NCBI GenBank assembly: GCA_963842575.1
Contig: CAWJGS010000005.1
Coordinates: 62,001-126,000 of the forward strand
Source: JACDER01 sp963842575
GTDB taxonomy: Bacteria; Actinomycetota; Thermoleophilia; Gaiellales; Gaiellaceae
Reading direction: 5' to 3'
DNA: 64,000 nucleotides
Position numbers and translations under genes: made by a program. Positions 37,257-46,232 of the stretch are shown in pieces. The stretch's first letter is position 1. Every line of letters begins with the position of its first letter. Below the pieces are notes generated by a model that worked only from the letters and a program-made list of their open reading frames with translations, ran no database searches and was not told the DNA's origin.

Positions 37257-38221
37257 TGTCGATCGAGCTCGCGACGCCCATCGCCGCGCTCGCCGGACTG
37301 GCCGGGCTCGTTCCGCTGGCGGTTTGGCTCGTCCAGAGCCGGCGGGCAGGCGGCCTCCGCCGCGTCCTCGGGCTGCCCGAGCCCGCGGTGCCCGCCCGCA
37401 TCACGCGGCCGCTCGCCCTCGCGTGCGCCTTCGCGCTGCTCGGCCTCGCGGCGGCGCAGCCGTTGCTGGTGCGCCAGCGCGAACGGCACGTGCGCACGGA
37501 CGCCCAGATGCTCCTCGTCCTCGACAACTCGCGCTCGATGCTCGCGTCCTCTGGCCCACGCACCCGTCCGCGCTTCCGGCGCGCCGCCCTCTTCGCGCGC
37601 AAGCTGCGCGCCGACCTGCCGGAGCTCCCAACCGGCGTGGCCGCGCTCAACAACCGCCTCCTCCCGTACCTCTTCCCGACGGTCGACGAACAGGCGTTTT
37701 CCTCGGTCGTCGCCCGCGCCTACGGCATCCAGAAGCCGCCGCCGGCGATCGATCCCGATCCCGTCGCGACCGCCTTCGACCAGCTGAACGAGGTCACGAC
37801 GCAGACGTTCTTCTCGCCGCGGGCAAGGAAGCGCGTGCTCGTCGTCCTCTCGGATGCGGAGACGCGCCCGTTCGACGCACGCGGCACGCTGGCCGCACTC
37901 CGCCGCGCGCGGACGACGCCGGTGGTCGTCCGTTTCTGGCATCCAGGCGAGCGGATCCCGCACGCGCTCTACCGGTCGACGCAGCCCGGCGCCCTCGCCC
38001 GGCTGCGGGCAGCCGGCTGGCCCGCCTATTCGGAAACCGAGCTGCCCGCCGTCGTCCGGCGCGTACGCGCCGCGATCGGCTCCGGCCCGACCGCGAACGT
38101 CGGCTACCGCCGCAGCGAGACCTCGATCGCGCCGGCGGTCGCGCTCGCCGCGCTCGCGCCGCTCCTGCTGGTGATCGTCCCCGCCGGCGTGCCGAGGAGA
38201 CGCAGGATCTCTCCGACGTAG
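37256..38221 (+). CDS. Von Willebrand factor A protein, second copy in operon
   Basis: A 321-residue membrane protein with an aerotolerance-type N-terminus (two helices, residues 8-26 and 52-68), then a vWA domain with MIDAS LVLDNSRSML and VLVVLSDAETRPF, and a C-terminal helix (APAVALAALAPLLLVIVPAG). The start overlaps the preceding stop (TGATG). With MoxR, DUF58 and the other vWA protein it forms a six-gene coupled set; such sets are linked to stress or envelope protein maturation. The exact client is unknown. Confidence 0.82.
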   Translation: MSIELATPIAALAGLAGLVPLAVWLVQSRRAGGLRRVLGLPEPAVPARITRPLALACAFALLGLAAAQPLLVRQRERHVRTDAQMLLVLDNSRSMLASSGPRTRPRFRRAALFARKLRADLPELPTGVAALNNRLLPYLFPTVDEQAFSSVVARAYGIQKPPPAIDPDPVATAFDQLNEVTTQTFFSPRARKRVLVVLSDAETRPFDARGTLAALRRARTTPVVVRFWHPGERIPHALYRSTQPGALARLRAAGWPAYSETELPAVVRRVRAAIGSGPTANVGYRRSETSIAPAVALAALAPLLLVIVPAGVPRRRRISPT

Positions 38222-38233
38222 GGAGGGCTTGGC

Positions 38234-38698
38234 CTAGTTCTTCAGGTCGGCAACCATGGTGGTCGTGCCGTTGCGCTCCCCGATCTTGCGGAACCCGAAC
38301 TTCTCGTACAGCGCGATCGACGGATTGTCCGGCTCGACGCTCAGGCTCAGCCGCGCGAACCCGTCGTCGCGCGCGCGGTCCATCAGCGCCTTCAACAGCC
38401 TGTTGCCGTAGCCGCGCGCCCGCTTGCTCGGGACGACGGCAATCGACAGTTCCGGCGTCTCCTCGTCCACGAATCCATAGCCCGGCTCGTCCTCGGTGAA
38501 CAGCCGGTACCAGGCGGCGCCGACCGGCCACGCATCCTCGATCGCGACCACCGAAGCGTCCCCGCGCCGTCCCCAGCCGAGCACGTAGCGCGAGACCGGC
38601 AGGTCCTCCATCTCGGGCGCGTTCTCGCGCCAGTAGTACGCATGGTGGAGCATGTCGCGCAGGAACGGGACGTCGTGCGGCCCGCCGCGGCGGATCAC
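38234..38698 (-). CDS. GNAT family N-acetyltransferase
   Basis: A 154-residue single-domain acetyltransferase. The acetyl-CoA-binding motif A is at about residues 85-105 (SIAVVPSKRARGYGNRLLKALMDRA), with the typical following strand LSLSVEPDNPSIALYEKFGF. The substrate cannot be told from sequence. It lies 19 nt downstream of the VOC gene and converges on the vWA gene with 12 bp between stops. It may be the last gene of the E1-E2 operon. Confidence 0.88.
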   Translation of the reverse strand: MIRRGGPHDVPFLRDMLHHAYYWRENAPEMEDLPVSRYVLGWGRRGDASVVAIEDAWPVGAAWYRLFTEDEPGYGFVDEETPELSIAVVPSKRARGYGNRLLKALMDRARDDGFARLSLSVEPDNPSIALYEKFGFRKIGERNGTTTMVADLKN

Positions 38699-38717
38699 TG
38701 GTGCGCCGTCCGGTGCA

Positions 38718-39035
38718 CTAAATCTCTTCTCCGAGCTGGATCCGGTTGCCGTCCGGGTCGTAGACGTCGACGATCCGCATCGTGTCGTGCAGCTCGAGGA
38801 CGACGCCTACGTCGACCCCCTGCTCCCTGAGCCGCTCGGCGTCGGCCTTGATGTCGTCGACGTCGATCATTGCGACGCCGCCTTCGGCCTCGGGCTCGCC
38901 CGGAGCCAGACCGATCACCGTCCTGCCGCGCGAGAGCCGGACGAAGTCCTCGGCCACCTCGTCCACCGTGAACCCGAGCGGGCCGGCGTAGAAGGCCCGA
39001 GCTGCGTCGAGGTCACGGACGCGGTACCAGATCAC
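38718..39035 (-). CDS. VOC (glyoxalase/bleomycin-resistance) family protein
   Basis: A 105-residue single vicinal-oxygen-chelate module (VIWYRVRDLDAARAFYAGPL ... DVYDPDGNRIQLGE). It starts at GTG 39035 and overlaps the E2 stop (GTGA). The pattern YRVRDLDAARAFY and the final Glu in QLGE match metal-binding positions of dimeric glyoxalase-like enzymes. Its substrate is unknown; coupling to the 2-oxoacid dehydrogenase suggests removal of a reactive side product, which is inference. Confidence 0.85.
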   Translation of the reverse strand: MIWYRVRDLDAARAFYAGPLGFTVDEVAEDFVRLSRGRTVIGLAPGEPEAEGGVAMIDVDDIKADAERLREQGVDVGVVLELHDTMRIVDVYDPDGNRIQLGEEI

Positions 39036-40216
39036 AGCGCTAGCGCCGGGTCCTCCAAGAGCTCTTTCAGTGTCTGGAGGAATCCCGCGGCCGGAGCCCC
39101 GTCCACGGCGCGGTGGTCGAACGTCGCGACCAGCGTCATCGTCGGCCGCACCGCCGGCTGGCCGTCCACCGCCACGACGCGGTCCTCGGTGGCACCGACT
39201 GCGACGATCGCGGCCTGAGGCGGATTCAGCACCGCCGTGAACGCCTCGACGGCGAACATCCCCAGGTTCGAGATCGTGAACGTCCCGCCCTCGAGGTCCT
39301 CGCGTGTGAGCTTCGCCTCGCGCGCGCGCCCGACCAGCTCGGCGCGCGCAGCGGAGATCTCCGCCAGCCGCAGCCGCTCGGCCGCCCGGATCACCGGCAC
39401 GACCAGCCCCTGCGGAGCCGCGACGGCGATGCCGACGTTCGCGCTCGGATGGAGGAGGATCGCCTCGTCGGTCCATTCCGCGTTGACCTCGCGGTGCTCC
39501 ATGAGGGCGGCCGCGCTCACCTTCACGAGGAGGTCTGTCACGGTCACCTTCCGCTCGGCTTCCCGCAGCCGGCCAACGAGTGCGTTCGCGCGCGTCATGT
39601 CTACGGACGCCTGGAGGTTGAAGACCGGGATCGTCCACGCCTCCGTGAGCCGCTTGGCGATCGTGCGCCGGATGCTCGTGAGCTCGCGCCGCTCGGCCTC
39701 GCCGACGGCTACCGGGGCCGGCGGCGCGGCCGCGGGCGCCGCCTCGGCGCGCTCCACGTCCTCGGCGACGATCCGCCCTTCCGGCCCGGTTCCGCGGACG
39801 GTCGAGAGGTCGATTCCGCGTTCCCGCGCGATGCGCCGGGCGAGCGGCGAAGCCTTGACGCGGCCGTCACGCGAAGCAGCCGGCTTCTCCGGTTCAGGTT
39901 CGGGAGCAGGAGGGGCCTGCGGCGCTTCCTTCTCGGTGACCTTCTCGGCAGCCTCCGGCTCCGCGATAGCGAATTCCTCGCCTTGCTCGCCGATCACGCC
40001 GATCGTCTTGCCGACCGGCACCTCGCCCTCCTCGATCGCGATCTTCAGCAGCGTGCCGGCGAAGTCGGACTCGACCTCCTGCGTCACCTTGTCCGTGTCG
40101 AGCTCGTACAGCGGCTCGCCCTTCTCGACCGGCTCGCCCTCGGACTTGAGCCACTTGACGATCGTGCCCGCCTCCATCCCCTGCCCGAGCCGGGGTAGCT
40201 TGACCTCGTTAGCCAT
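39032..40216 (-). CDS. Dihydrolipoamide acyltransferase (E2) of 2-oxoacid dehydrogenase
   Basis: A 394-residue E2. It has one lipoyl domain (1-80, Lys43 in ELDTDKVTQEVES), a Pro/Ala/Glu-rich linker, a peripheral-subunit-binding domain (118-155, ASPLARRIARERGIDLSTVRG) and a catalytic core with the active site FDHRAVDG (His368, Asp372). It transfers the acyl group from E1 to CoA in the cytosolic multienzyme complex. It overlaps the E1beta stop by 8 nt and the VOC start by 3. E1/E2 sequence alone suggests a pyruvate/acetoin-type complex; branched-chain specificity is not excluded. Confidence 0.93.
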   Translation of the reverse strand: MANEVKLPRLGQGMEAGTIVKWLKSEGEPVEKGEPLYELDTDKVTQEVESDFAGTLLKIAIEEGEVPVGKTIGVIGEQGEEFAIAEPEAAEKVTEKEAPQAPPAPEPEPEKPAASRDGRVKASPLARRIARERGIDLSTVRGTGPEGRIVAEDVERAEAAPAAAPPAPVAVGEAERRELTSIRRTIAKRLTEAWTIPVFNLQASVDMTRANALVGRLREAERKVTVTDLLVKVSAAALMEHREVNAEWTDEAILLHPSANVGIAVAAPQGLVVPVIRAAERLRLAEISAARAELVGRAREAKLTREDLEGGTFTISNLGMFAVEAFTAVLNPPQAAIVAVGATEDRVVAVDGQPAVRPTMTLVATFDHRAVDGAPAAGFLQTLKELLEDPALAL

Positions 40217-41194
40217 CTCGGCGAACGGTCCGCTGAATCGCCTCGAGCACGTCGGCCGCGTGCGGGACGACGTAGTTCTCCATCACGGGCGCGAACGGGA
40301 TGGGCGCGAACTTCGCACCCACGCGCTCGATCGGGGCGTCCAGGTAGTCGAAAGCTCCGTGCTGGACGACCGTCGCAACCTCGGCGCCGAACCCCATGTG
40401 CGCAACCGCCTCGTGCGCCACCACGCAGCGAGTCGTCTTCTCCACCGACGACACGATCGCCTCCTCGTCCAGCGGCAGCAGCGTGCGCGGGTCGATGACC
40501 TCGACCGAGATGCCCTGGGAGTCGGCCTCCTCGGCCGCCTTCAGCGACTCGTGCACGAGCCGGCCGGTTGCGACCACGGTGACATCCGTTCCCTCGCGGT
40601 GGACGCGCGCCTTCCCGAGCGGAATCGGCTCCAGCTTCTCGGGCACCTCTTCCTTGATCCCGTACAGCGTCCGGTGCTCGAAGAAGACGACCGGGTTGTC
40701 GTCGTAGATCGACGACCAGAGCAGCCCGCGGACGTCCGCCGGCGTGGACGGAAAGACGACCTTGAGCCCGGGGACGTGGACGAACCAGGCCTCGACCTGC
40801 TGCGCGTGCTGCGCGCCCGGAGACCATCCCGCGCCGCCCTGCGTCCGCACCGTCAGCGGCACCTTCAGCTGGCCGCCCGACATCGAGCGGTGCTTGGCCG
40901 CCTGGTTGACGATCTGCTCCATCGCGAGGGTGAGGAAGTCCTCGTACATGACCTCCACGACCGGCCGCATCCCCTGCATCGCCGCGCCGATCGAGGCGCC
41001 GACGATCGCCATCTCGGCGATGGGCGTGTTCCGCACGCGCTCCGGCCCGAACTCCTCGAGCATCCCCTGCGTGACTCCCATGGAGCCGCCCATCTCGGCG
41101 ATGTCCTCGCCGAGGATGAAGACGTCCTGATCCTCGCGCATCGCCTGGGAGAGCGCGTCCGCGCGACGGCCTCGCGGTAGGAGAGCTCAGGCAT
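40209..41194 (-). CDS. 2-oxoacid dehydrogenase E1 beta subunit (one frameshift near start)
   Basis: A transketolase-like E1beta of 328 residues once corrected: MPELSYREAVA starts at ATG 41194, a base is missing near 41157-41165, and the frame continues ALSQAMREDQDVFILGEDIAEMGGSMG. Further marks are NTPIAEMAIVGASIGAAM, TQGGAGWSPGAQHAQQVEAW, VIDPRTLLPLDEE and HEAVAHMGFGAEVA. With E1alpha it forms the thiamin-diphosphate heterotetramer. The start overlaps the E1alpha stop by 8 nt. Without correction, the first usable start would delete about 16 residues. Confidence 0.9.
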
Positions 41195-42154
41195 AGACAC
41201 GATACTTGAGCGCGTCTTCGGGGCTGGGTCGGTGCCGTTCTTCGCGAACTCGACCGAGCCCTCGACGATCTCGCGGATCTCCTCCTCCAGCGCGTCCAGC
41301 TCCTCGTCGGAGATGTCGAGCTGCGGACGCGTGCGCTCCAGCGGGTCGTGCTCGCGCGCGTCCTCGATGTCCTCCTTCGAGCGATACACCTGCGGGTCGC
41401 CGATGTAGTGGCCGTGCAGGCGGTGCGTGTCGCAGAGGAAGAAGATCGGCGTACCCTCCCGCACCCGCTCGATCGCTCGCACAGCTTCGCGGTAGACCGT
41501 CTCCACGTCCTGGCCGTCCAGGCGGACGGACTCCATCCCGAACGCGGCGGCGCGCTGCGTGAGGTCTTCGATCGCGAGCTGCTGGCTCGCGGGCGTGGAC
41601 TCCGCCCAGCGGTTGTTCTCGCACACGAAAAGGGCCGGAACCTGCCACAGCTGGGCGAGGTTCAGCGCCTCGTAGAACGTGCCGATGTTGGTCGCGCCGT
41701 CCCCGAAGAACGCGACCCCGACGCGCGGCTCGCCGCGCAGCTTGAACGCGAGGGCGGCGCCGACGATCGCGGGGATGCCTCCCCCGACGACCGCGTTCGC
41801 GCCCATGTTGCCGCGCTCGACGTCGTACAGGTGCATCGAGCCGCCGAAGCCGTGCGAGCAGCCCTCCTTCTTCCCGTACAGCTCGGCCATGATCGCCTCC
41901 GGCGGCGTGCCCTTCGCCAGCGTGTGGCCGTGCGCACGGTGCGTGGACGCGATCACGTCGGTCTCCTCGAGCGCGCGGCAGACGCCCACGGCGACCGCCT
42001 CCTGCCCGATCGCGACGTGCAGGAAGCCGGGAAGATCGCCGGCACGGAAGAGCTCCTCGACCTTCTCCTCGAAGCGCCGGATGAGGAGCATCTCGCGGTA
42101 GAAATCGCGCAGGATCTCCTTCGAAAGCGCGTCTCGCTGCTCCACTTTCGCCAT
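41187..42154 (-). CDS. 2-oxoacid dehydrogenase E1 alpha subunit (frameshift at 3' end)
   Basis: A 322-residue E1alpha with the thiamin-diphosphate motif GDGATNIGTFYEALNLA ... CENN, plus the conserved STHRAHGHTLAKG and GGSMHLYD segments and the loop HRLHGHYIGDPQVYRSKE. It most resembles acetoin/pyruvate dehydrogenase alpha chains of the PdhA/AcoA type. Only the last ten residues (EDALKYRVYA) fall in another frame; one missing base in the G run at 41220-41223 explains it. It is divergent from the plus-strand gene at 42179, with 24 bp between starts, and leads the E1alpha-E1beta-E2-VOC operon. Confidence 0.9.
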
Positions 42155-42178
42155 CGGCCGGAGTGTACGCTCCGGCTC

Positions 42179-42820
42179 GTGGGACTCGCAGAGAAATGGT
42201 GGGAGATCGAGCACTCGCTGCCCGCCGGCTGGAAGGAGGCGCGGCTCGTCCTCCATGCCGAGGGCAACACCAACGCCGGGCGCGCCGCAATGCTCCTCGC
42301 TCCCGCCAATCCCCTTCGGCACGGCTACGACGTCACGTTCTACACCGCTCCGCACGGCGCCGCGACCGCCCCCAAGGCGGTCGCCCGGCTGCTGACGCGG
42401 CTCGACGCAGAAGGAGTCCGGGCCCAGCTCGAGCTCGCCGGCGTGGTCGAGGCCGAGGCCGCAGCTTCGACGGGCGACGAATGGCTCGCCGACGCATGGG
42501 ACCACCTGACCGCCCATCTCCCGGAGGACTGGAGCGATGTGTACGCCCAGGTAGACCTCGACTCGAGCGACTACCTGGAGCCCGCGGCGCTGAATCTGGC
42601 GCCCGTCAATCCCGCGCGGTACGACGACTCCGCGGGCTTCCGGTTCCGGTCCGCGCGGCGCTTCGGCTACGGCGCCTCGCCGCAGATGGTCAAGCGCTGC
42701 TTCCAGCGCCTGGACGAGAACGGCATCACCGGCTCGGTGCAGATCCTCTGGGCTCTTTCGGACACGAAGCCGGTCGGGGCGCAGGGGCCCGTCTGGTACC
42801 TCGGGGGCCGCGCTGTATGA
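42179..42820 (+). CDS. Conserved hypothetical protein (213 aa)
   Basis: From GTG 42179 a soluble, slightly acidic protein, VGLAEKWWEIEHSLPAGWKE. It contains two similar halves: GWKEARLVLHAEG...PLRHGYDVTFYT and DWSDVYAQVDLDS...PARYDDSAGFRFR, each followed by a helix (VARLLTRLDAEG and VKRCFQRLDENG). The internal duplication is clear by eye. No catalytic motif or family is recognised. It is translationally coupled (ATGA) to the next small gene and divergent from E1alpha. Confidence 0.75.
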   Translation: MGLAEKWWEIEHSLPAGWKEARLVLHAEGNTNAGRAAMLLAPANPLRHGYDVTFYTAPHGAATAPKAVARLLTRLDAEGVRAQLELAGVVEAEAAASTGDEWLADAWDHLTAHLPEDWSDVYAQVDLDSSDYLEPAALNLAPVNPARYDDSAGFRFRSARRFGYGASPQMVKRCFQRLDENGITGSVQILWALSDTKPVGAQGPVWYLGGRAV

Positions 42821-43134
42821 GCGATCCAGTCTCCTGGCTGCTGATCGAGCGCGGCTGGAAGGTGTTCGGCGCGAACGGAAACGAGGTCGGCACGGTCCAC
42901 GAGGTGACCGGCGACAGCGGGCAGGACATCTTCGACGGGCTGTCCATCTCGTCCGGCACGTTCGACAAGGCGCGCTACCTCCCCGCTGAGCGCATCACCC
43001 GGATCGAGGAAGGGGCCGTCTACGTCGACGTCGCCGACCTGTCCGAGCTGACGGAATACCAGGAGCCGGCGCCGAGCGAGAAGATCCTGGCCGAGCCCAC
43101 CTCGTGGTGGGAGCGCTTCAAGGCACGGTTCTAG
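42817..43134 (+). CDS. PRC-barrel-like small protein
   Basis: A 105-residue protein starting in the ATGA overlap. Its first 80 residues are a beta-barrel of PRC/DUF2171 type (WKVFGANGNEVGTVHEVTGD, FDKARYLPAERITRIEEGAVYVDV), followed by a helical tail (SWWERFKARF). Such domains often bind RNA or quinoid/photosynthetic proteins, or act as scaffolds. The function with its partner is unknown. Its stop overlaps the convergent DUF892 gene by 4 nt. Confidence 0.7.
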   Translation: MSDPVSWLLIERGWKVFGANGNEVGTVHEVTGDSGQDIFDGLSISSGTFDKARYLPAERITRIEEGAVYVDVADLSELTEYQEPAPSEKILAEPTSWWERFKARF

Positions 43135-44102
43135 GCGACGCCCACCTCGTGTAGCGACGCGTCGACCGCGCGGTCGAACGCCCCGTAGAGCTTCTGGGCC
43201 GCGGCCCGTTCGGAGCCGAGGATGATCTCCGCCATGTGGATCGTCTCCTCGTCGCCGACCTTCCGCGCCACTCGCTTCAGCTCCTCGTAGCCGGCGATCT
43301 CCAGGTGCTCGAACGCGTACGCGAAGGCGGCGAGCTTGCCGGACGTGTCGGGATGGAGCTGGAAGAACATGCCCCAGTTCAGCGCGCCGGCGCGCATCGC
43401 CGCGTCTTTGAGACCGGTTGTGTCCCCGCCGCGGGCGTCCAGCCGCTGCTCGACGAGCCGCTCGTGCTCGTGCGTCTCCTCGAGGTGCTGCTCGTAGATG
43501 CGAGCCAGGTCGGGATCGCCGGAGAGCTGCGGCCCCTTCTCGAGCAGCTGCATCGCCTGCGCCTCGATCGCGTGGGCGTCCGCGAGGTACTTGTTCAGCT
43601 GCTCGTCGAGGTCGTCCCGGCCGACCTCCCGGAGCGATGCCTCGGCCGCGCGGTCGAAGTTCTCCTCGAGCCGCTTCGCCATGCGCTCCTCCTGGTCGCG
43701 AATCTTTCGCGCCGTCTCGGCTGTTGCGGTGTCGCCGGCGCGCTCGGCCACGCGCCGCAACAGCTCGTATGCGGCGAGCTCGAGGTGCTCGTACGAATAG
43801 GCGTGCGCGACGAGCTTGCCGGAGGTGTCCGGCTGCGCCTTGGCGAAGAGCAGGAAGCCCGCGCCGCCGACGCGCATCAGCAGGTCCTTGAGCCGCGAGG
43901 GATCGGAGTCGTGCTCCTCCAGCCGCGAGCGGACGAGACGCTCGTGCTCCTCCGTCTCGACCAGATGCTCGCGGAAGATCCCGGCGAGCTCCGGATCGCT
44001 CACCGCATCGGGAGCGCCGCGCAGCTGCTGCAGGGCTTGCTCTTCGATCGAGTGCGCGTCGGCAAGGTACTTGGTCAGCTGTTCGTCGATCGTGTCGGCC
44101 AT
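43131..44102 (-). CDS. Double DUF892 (YciF-type) ferritin-like protein
   Basis: A 323-residue protein made of two consecutive ferritin-like DUF892 domains (about 1-160 and 165-320). Each repeats the pattern D-EQL-KYLADAH-IE-QA, a His-Glu helix (HLVETEEHERLVRSRLEEH / HLEETHEHERLVEQRLDAR), PDTSGKL-A-AY-(Y/F)EHLE-A-YE and a final R-EE-A-KL-FDRA. Conserved Glu/His suggest a di-iron site in each half. Single-domain relatives are stress-related and of unclear role. The internal duplication is unusual. It lies 54 nt downstream of the oxidoreductase gene. Confidence 0.85.
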   Translation of the reverse strand: MADTIDEQLTKYLADAHSIEEQALQQLRGAPDAVSDPELAGIFREHLVETEEHERLVRSRLEEHDSDPSRLKDLLMRVGGAGFLLFAKAQPDTSGKLVAHAYSYEHLELAAYELLRRVAERAGDTATAETARKIRDQEERMAKRLEENFDRAAEASLREVGRDDLDEQLNKYLADAHAIEAQAMQLLEKGPQLSGDPDLARIYEQHLEETHEHERLVEQRLDARGGDTTGLKDAAMRAGALNWGMFFQLHPDTSGKLAAFAYAFEHLEIAGYEELKRVARKVGDEETIHMAEIILGSERAAAQKLYGAFDRAVDASLHEVGVA

Positions 44103-44156
44103 TTCGTCTCCCTTCGGTATCCCGGTCTTGTTCCTGGCGGGCCGCCGGAGGAAACG

Positions 44157-45527
44157 TCAGTGCCGGCGCAGGTCGTGCAGCGCGAGACGGGCGGCCAGGT
44201 ACCCGCACAGGCCGTGGACGCCGCCGCCGGGCGGCGTCGCCGCGGAGCAGAGATAGACCCCGCGGAGGGGCGTCCGGTAGGGGACGAGCCGGCGCGCCGG
44301 CCGGAACAGGAGCTGGCCGAGATCCATGGCGCCGTTGTTCAGGTCACCGCCCACGAGGTTCCGGTTGTGCCGTTCCAGGTCGGCCGGGCCGAGCGCGTGG
44401 CGGGCGAGGACGAGCTCGCGGAAGCCCGGAGCGAACCGCTCGACCTGGCCCTCTATCCGTTCGGTCATGTCTTCGGCCGAGCCGTTCGGAACATGGCAGT
44501 ACGCCCAGGCGGTCTGGCCCCGCGTGGGATCGAAGCGGCCCGGCTGCGAGAGGAGGACGAACGGCCGCTCGGAGACACGACCCTCCCATGGATCCCGCTC
44601 GGACGCCGCGATCTCGTCGAGCGTGCCGCCGAGATGGACCGTGCCGGCGCGGCCGGCTTCGGCCGCCGTCCACGGGATCGGCGCGGACAGCGCCCAGTCG
44701 AGCTTGAAGGCGCCCGGGCCGTGCCGGTAGCGGCGCAGCGCCGCGACATAGCGTTCTGGCAGGCGCCGGCCGGCGATGCGGGCGAGCTCGCGCGGGGCGA
44801 CGTCGGCGAGGACGAGATCCGCCCGAGGCAGCTCGTCCACCGGCGCCCCGGTCACCACCCGTCCGCCCAGCTCCTGCAGCCGCGCCACGAGCGCCTCGGT
44901 CAGCCTTGCCGCGCCACCGCGCGGAAACGGCCAGCCGACGGTGTGCCCCATCGTCAGCAGCGCGACCGCGAAGCCGGCGGACGGCCGTCGTTCCAGCGGC
45001 AGCATCGAATGGGCGGCGTTGCCGGCGAAGAGCGCCCGCGCCGGCTCTCCGGTGAAGCGCCGCCGCGCGAGCGCGGCCGCCTGGGAGAGCGCCGCGTGCA
45101 GCGGCGCCAGGCCGAGCCGCCGCAACGATGCGACCGGCCGCAGGCGCGCGATGTCGAGCCACGCGCCCACGAACGGCCCGATCAGACGCCTGTACGCCGC
45201 CGCGTCCTGGCCGAGCGCGCTCGCGGTCTCCTCCAATGAGCGGTGGAGGGCGACGGCAGTGCCGTCGTCGAGCGGATGCGCGGCCGGAAGGCCCGGTTGC
45301 ACCCACTCGACCTCGATGCCCTCGAAGGCGACCGAGGCCCGGGCGAGCGGATGGACGCCGGAGCAGACGTCATGCACGAAGCCCGGGAGCGTCAGTGCCG
45401 CCGAGCGGACGCCGCCGCCCGCCTCGTCCGCGGCCTCCCGCACCTCGACGTCCAGCCCCGCTCGCGCCAGCTCGAGCGCGGCGGCGAGCCCGTTCGGGCC
45501 GGAGCCGATGACAACAGCCTTCTTCAG
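44157..45527 (-). CDS. FAD-dependent oxidoreductase, phytoene desaturase-like
   Basis: A 456-residue flavoprotein. The Rossmann motif AVVIGSGPNGLAAALELARAG is followed by the acidic VEVREAADEAGGGVRS, and the C-terminal FAD segment is VYLCSAATPPGGGVHGLCG. This resembles the carotenoid desaturase/amine-oxidase group that includes pyridine nucleotide-disulfide-like NAD(P)/FAD oxidoreductases. The Rossmann motif lies upstream of any ATG, GTG or TTG. The frame extends only to a CTG at 45527, which overlaps the preceding stop as CTGA, so CTG is the probable start. It is coupled to the membrane-protein gene in a PadR operon; the substrate is unknown. Confidence 0.85.
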   Translation of the reverse strand: MKKAVVIGSGPNGLAAALELARAGLDVEVREAADEAGGGVRSAALTLPGFVHDVCSGVHPLARASVAFEGIEVEWVQPGLPAAHPLDDGTAVALHRSLEETASALGQDAAAYRRLIGPFVGAWLDIARLRPVASLRRLGLAPLHAALSQAAALARRRFTGEPARALFAGNAAHSMLPLERRPSAGFAVALLTMGHTVGWPFPRGGAARLTEALVARLQELGGRVVTGAPVDELPRADLVLADVAPRELARIAGRRLPERYVAALRRYRHGPGAFKLDWALSAPIPWTAAEAGRAGTVHLGGTLDEIAASERDPWEGRVSERPFVLLSQPGRFDPTRGQTAWAYCHVPNGSAEDMTERIEGQVERFAPGFRELVLARHALGPADLERHNRNLVGGDLNNGAMDLGQLLFRPARRLVPYRTPLRGVYLCSAATPPGGGVHGLCGYLAARLALHDLRRH

Positions 45528-46232
45528 GCCTGCTTGGTATCAGGCACGAGACCCGGCGGCGGCTCGTCGTCCCACTCGGTGCTTCGCTCGAAGCCTCGCA
45601 CGGAGTACCAGAGCGACCAGAGCACGAGTGCGATCACCAGCGGAACGCCGGTCACGAACTGGATCGCGACGAAGGCTCCGATGCTGCCGCTGGACAGGAC
45701 GAGCATGCGCAGGCCGCTGCGGGCGAGGAGGTACACGCCCCACACGACCGACTCGAAGCTGAAGATCCGCTTGTACGTACGCGAGGCCTTGACGGAGTCG
45801 GGGAACGGGTACCACGCATCGGCGAAGACGCCGATGAGCGGCCGGCCGATCGCCGCAGAAACGAGGTAGGCGACGCCCCAGACGCGCGCTCACGATCACG
45901 GGCTGTGCCAGGTACACGACGGCGCTGTCCGCGATGAGCCCGACCACGCCCTGGAGCACGACGAAGGCCGCGGAGACCAGCGCGAGGGCGCCGCGGCGGC
46001 CGTGCTTGCGCTCGTACGCCTCGATCGCCAGCGCCACGACCGTGGCGATGACGATTCCCGCGGTGAGCCCCCAGAGCTCGTACCCCGCGTAGAAGCCGAG
46101 CACCGGCCCGAACAGCTCGCGCGCGAACCGCGGCGCGCCGGCGAGGAAGATGGAACGGAGATTCGGTTCGGGCAGGCCCAGCTCGCGGGCACCCACGACT
46201 GTGCCGGGTTCTCGTTCGGTTGCCACGGTCAT
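45524..46232 (-). CDS. DUF3159/VC0807-like integral membrane protein (one frameshift)
   Basis: A 235-residue protein after correction, ATG 46232 in an ATGA overlap with padR. Five to six helices are visible (GLTAGIVIATVVALAI, ALALVSAAFVVLQGVVGLI, VWGVAYLVSAAIGRPLIGVF, GVPLVIALVLWSLWY). The helix pattern with IGRPLIGVFADAWYPFP resembles VC0807/DUF3159 proteins of unknown function. The frame is lost at 45882-45889 (a CG-rich run) and restored by removing one base. It sits between its probable repressor and an FAD oxidoreductase, so a small regulated redox or membrane stress unit is plausible. Confidence 0.75.
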
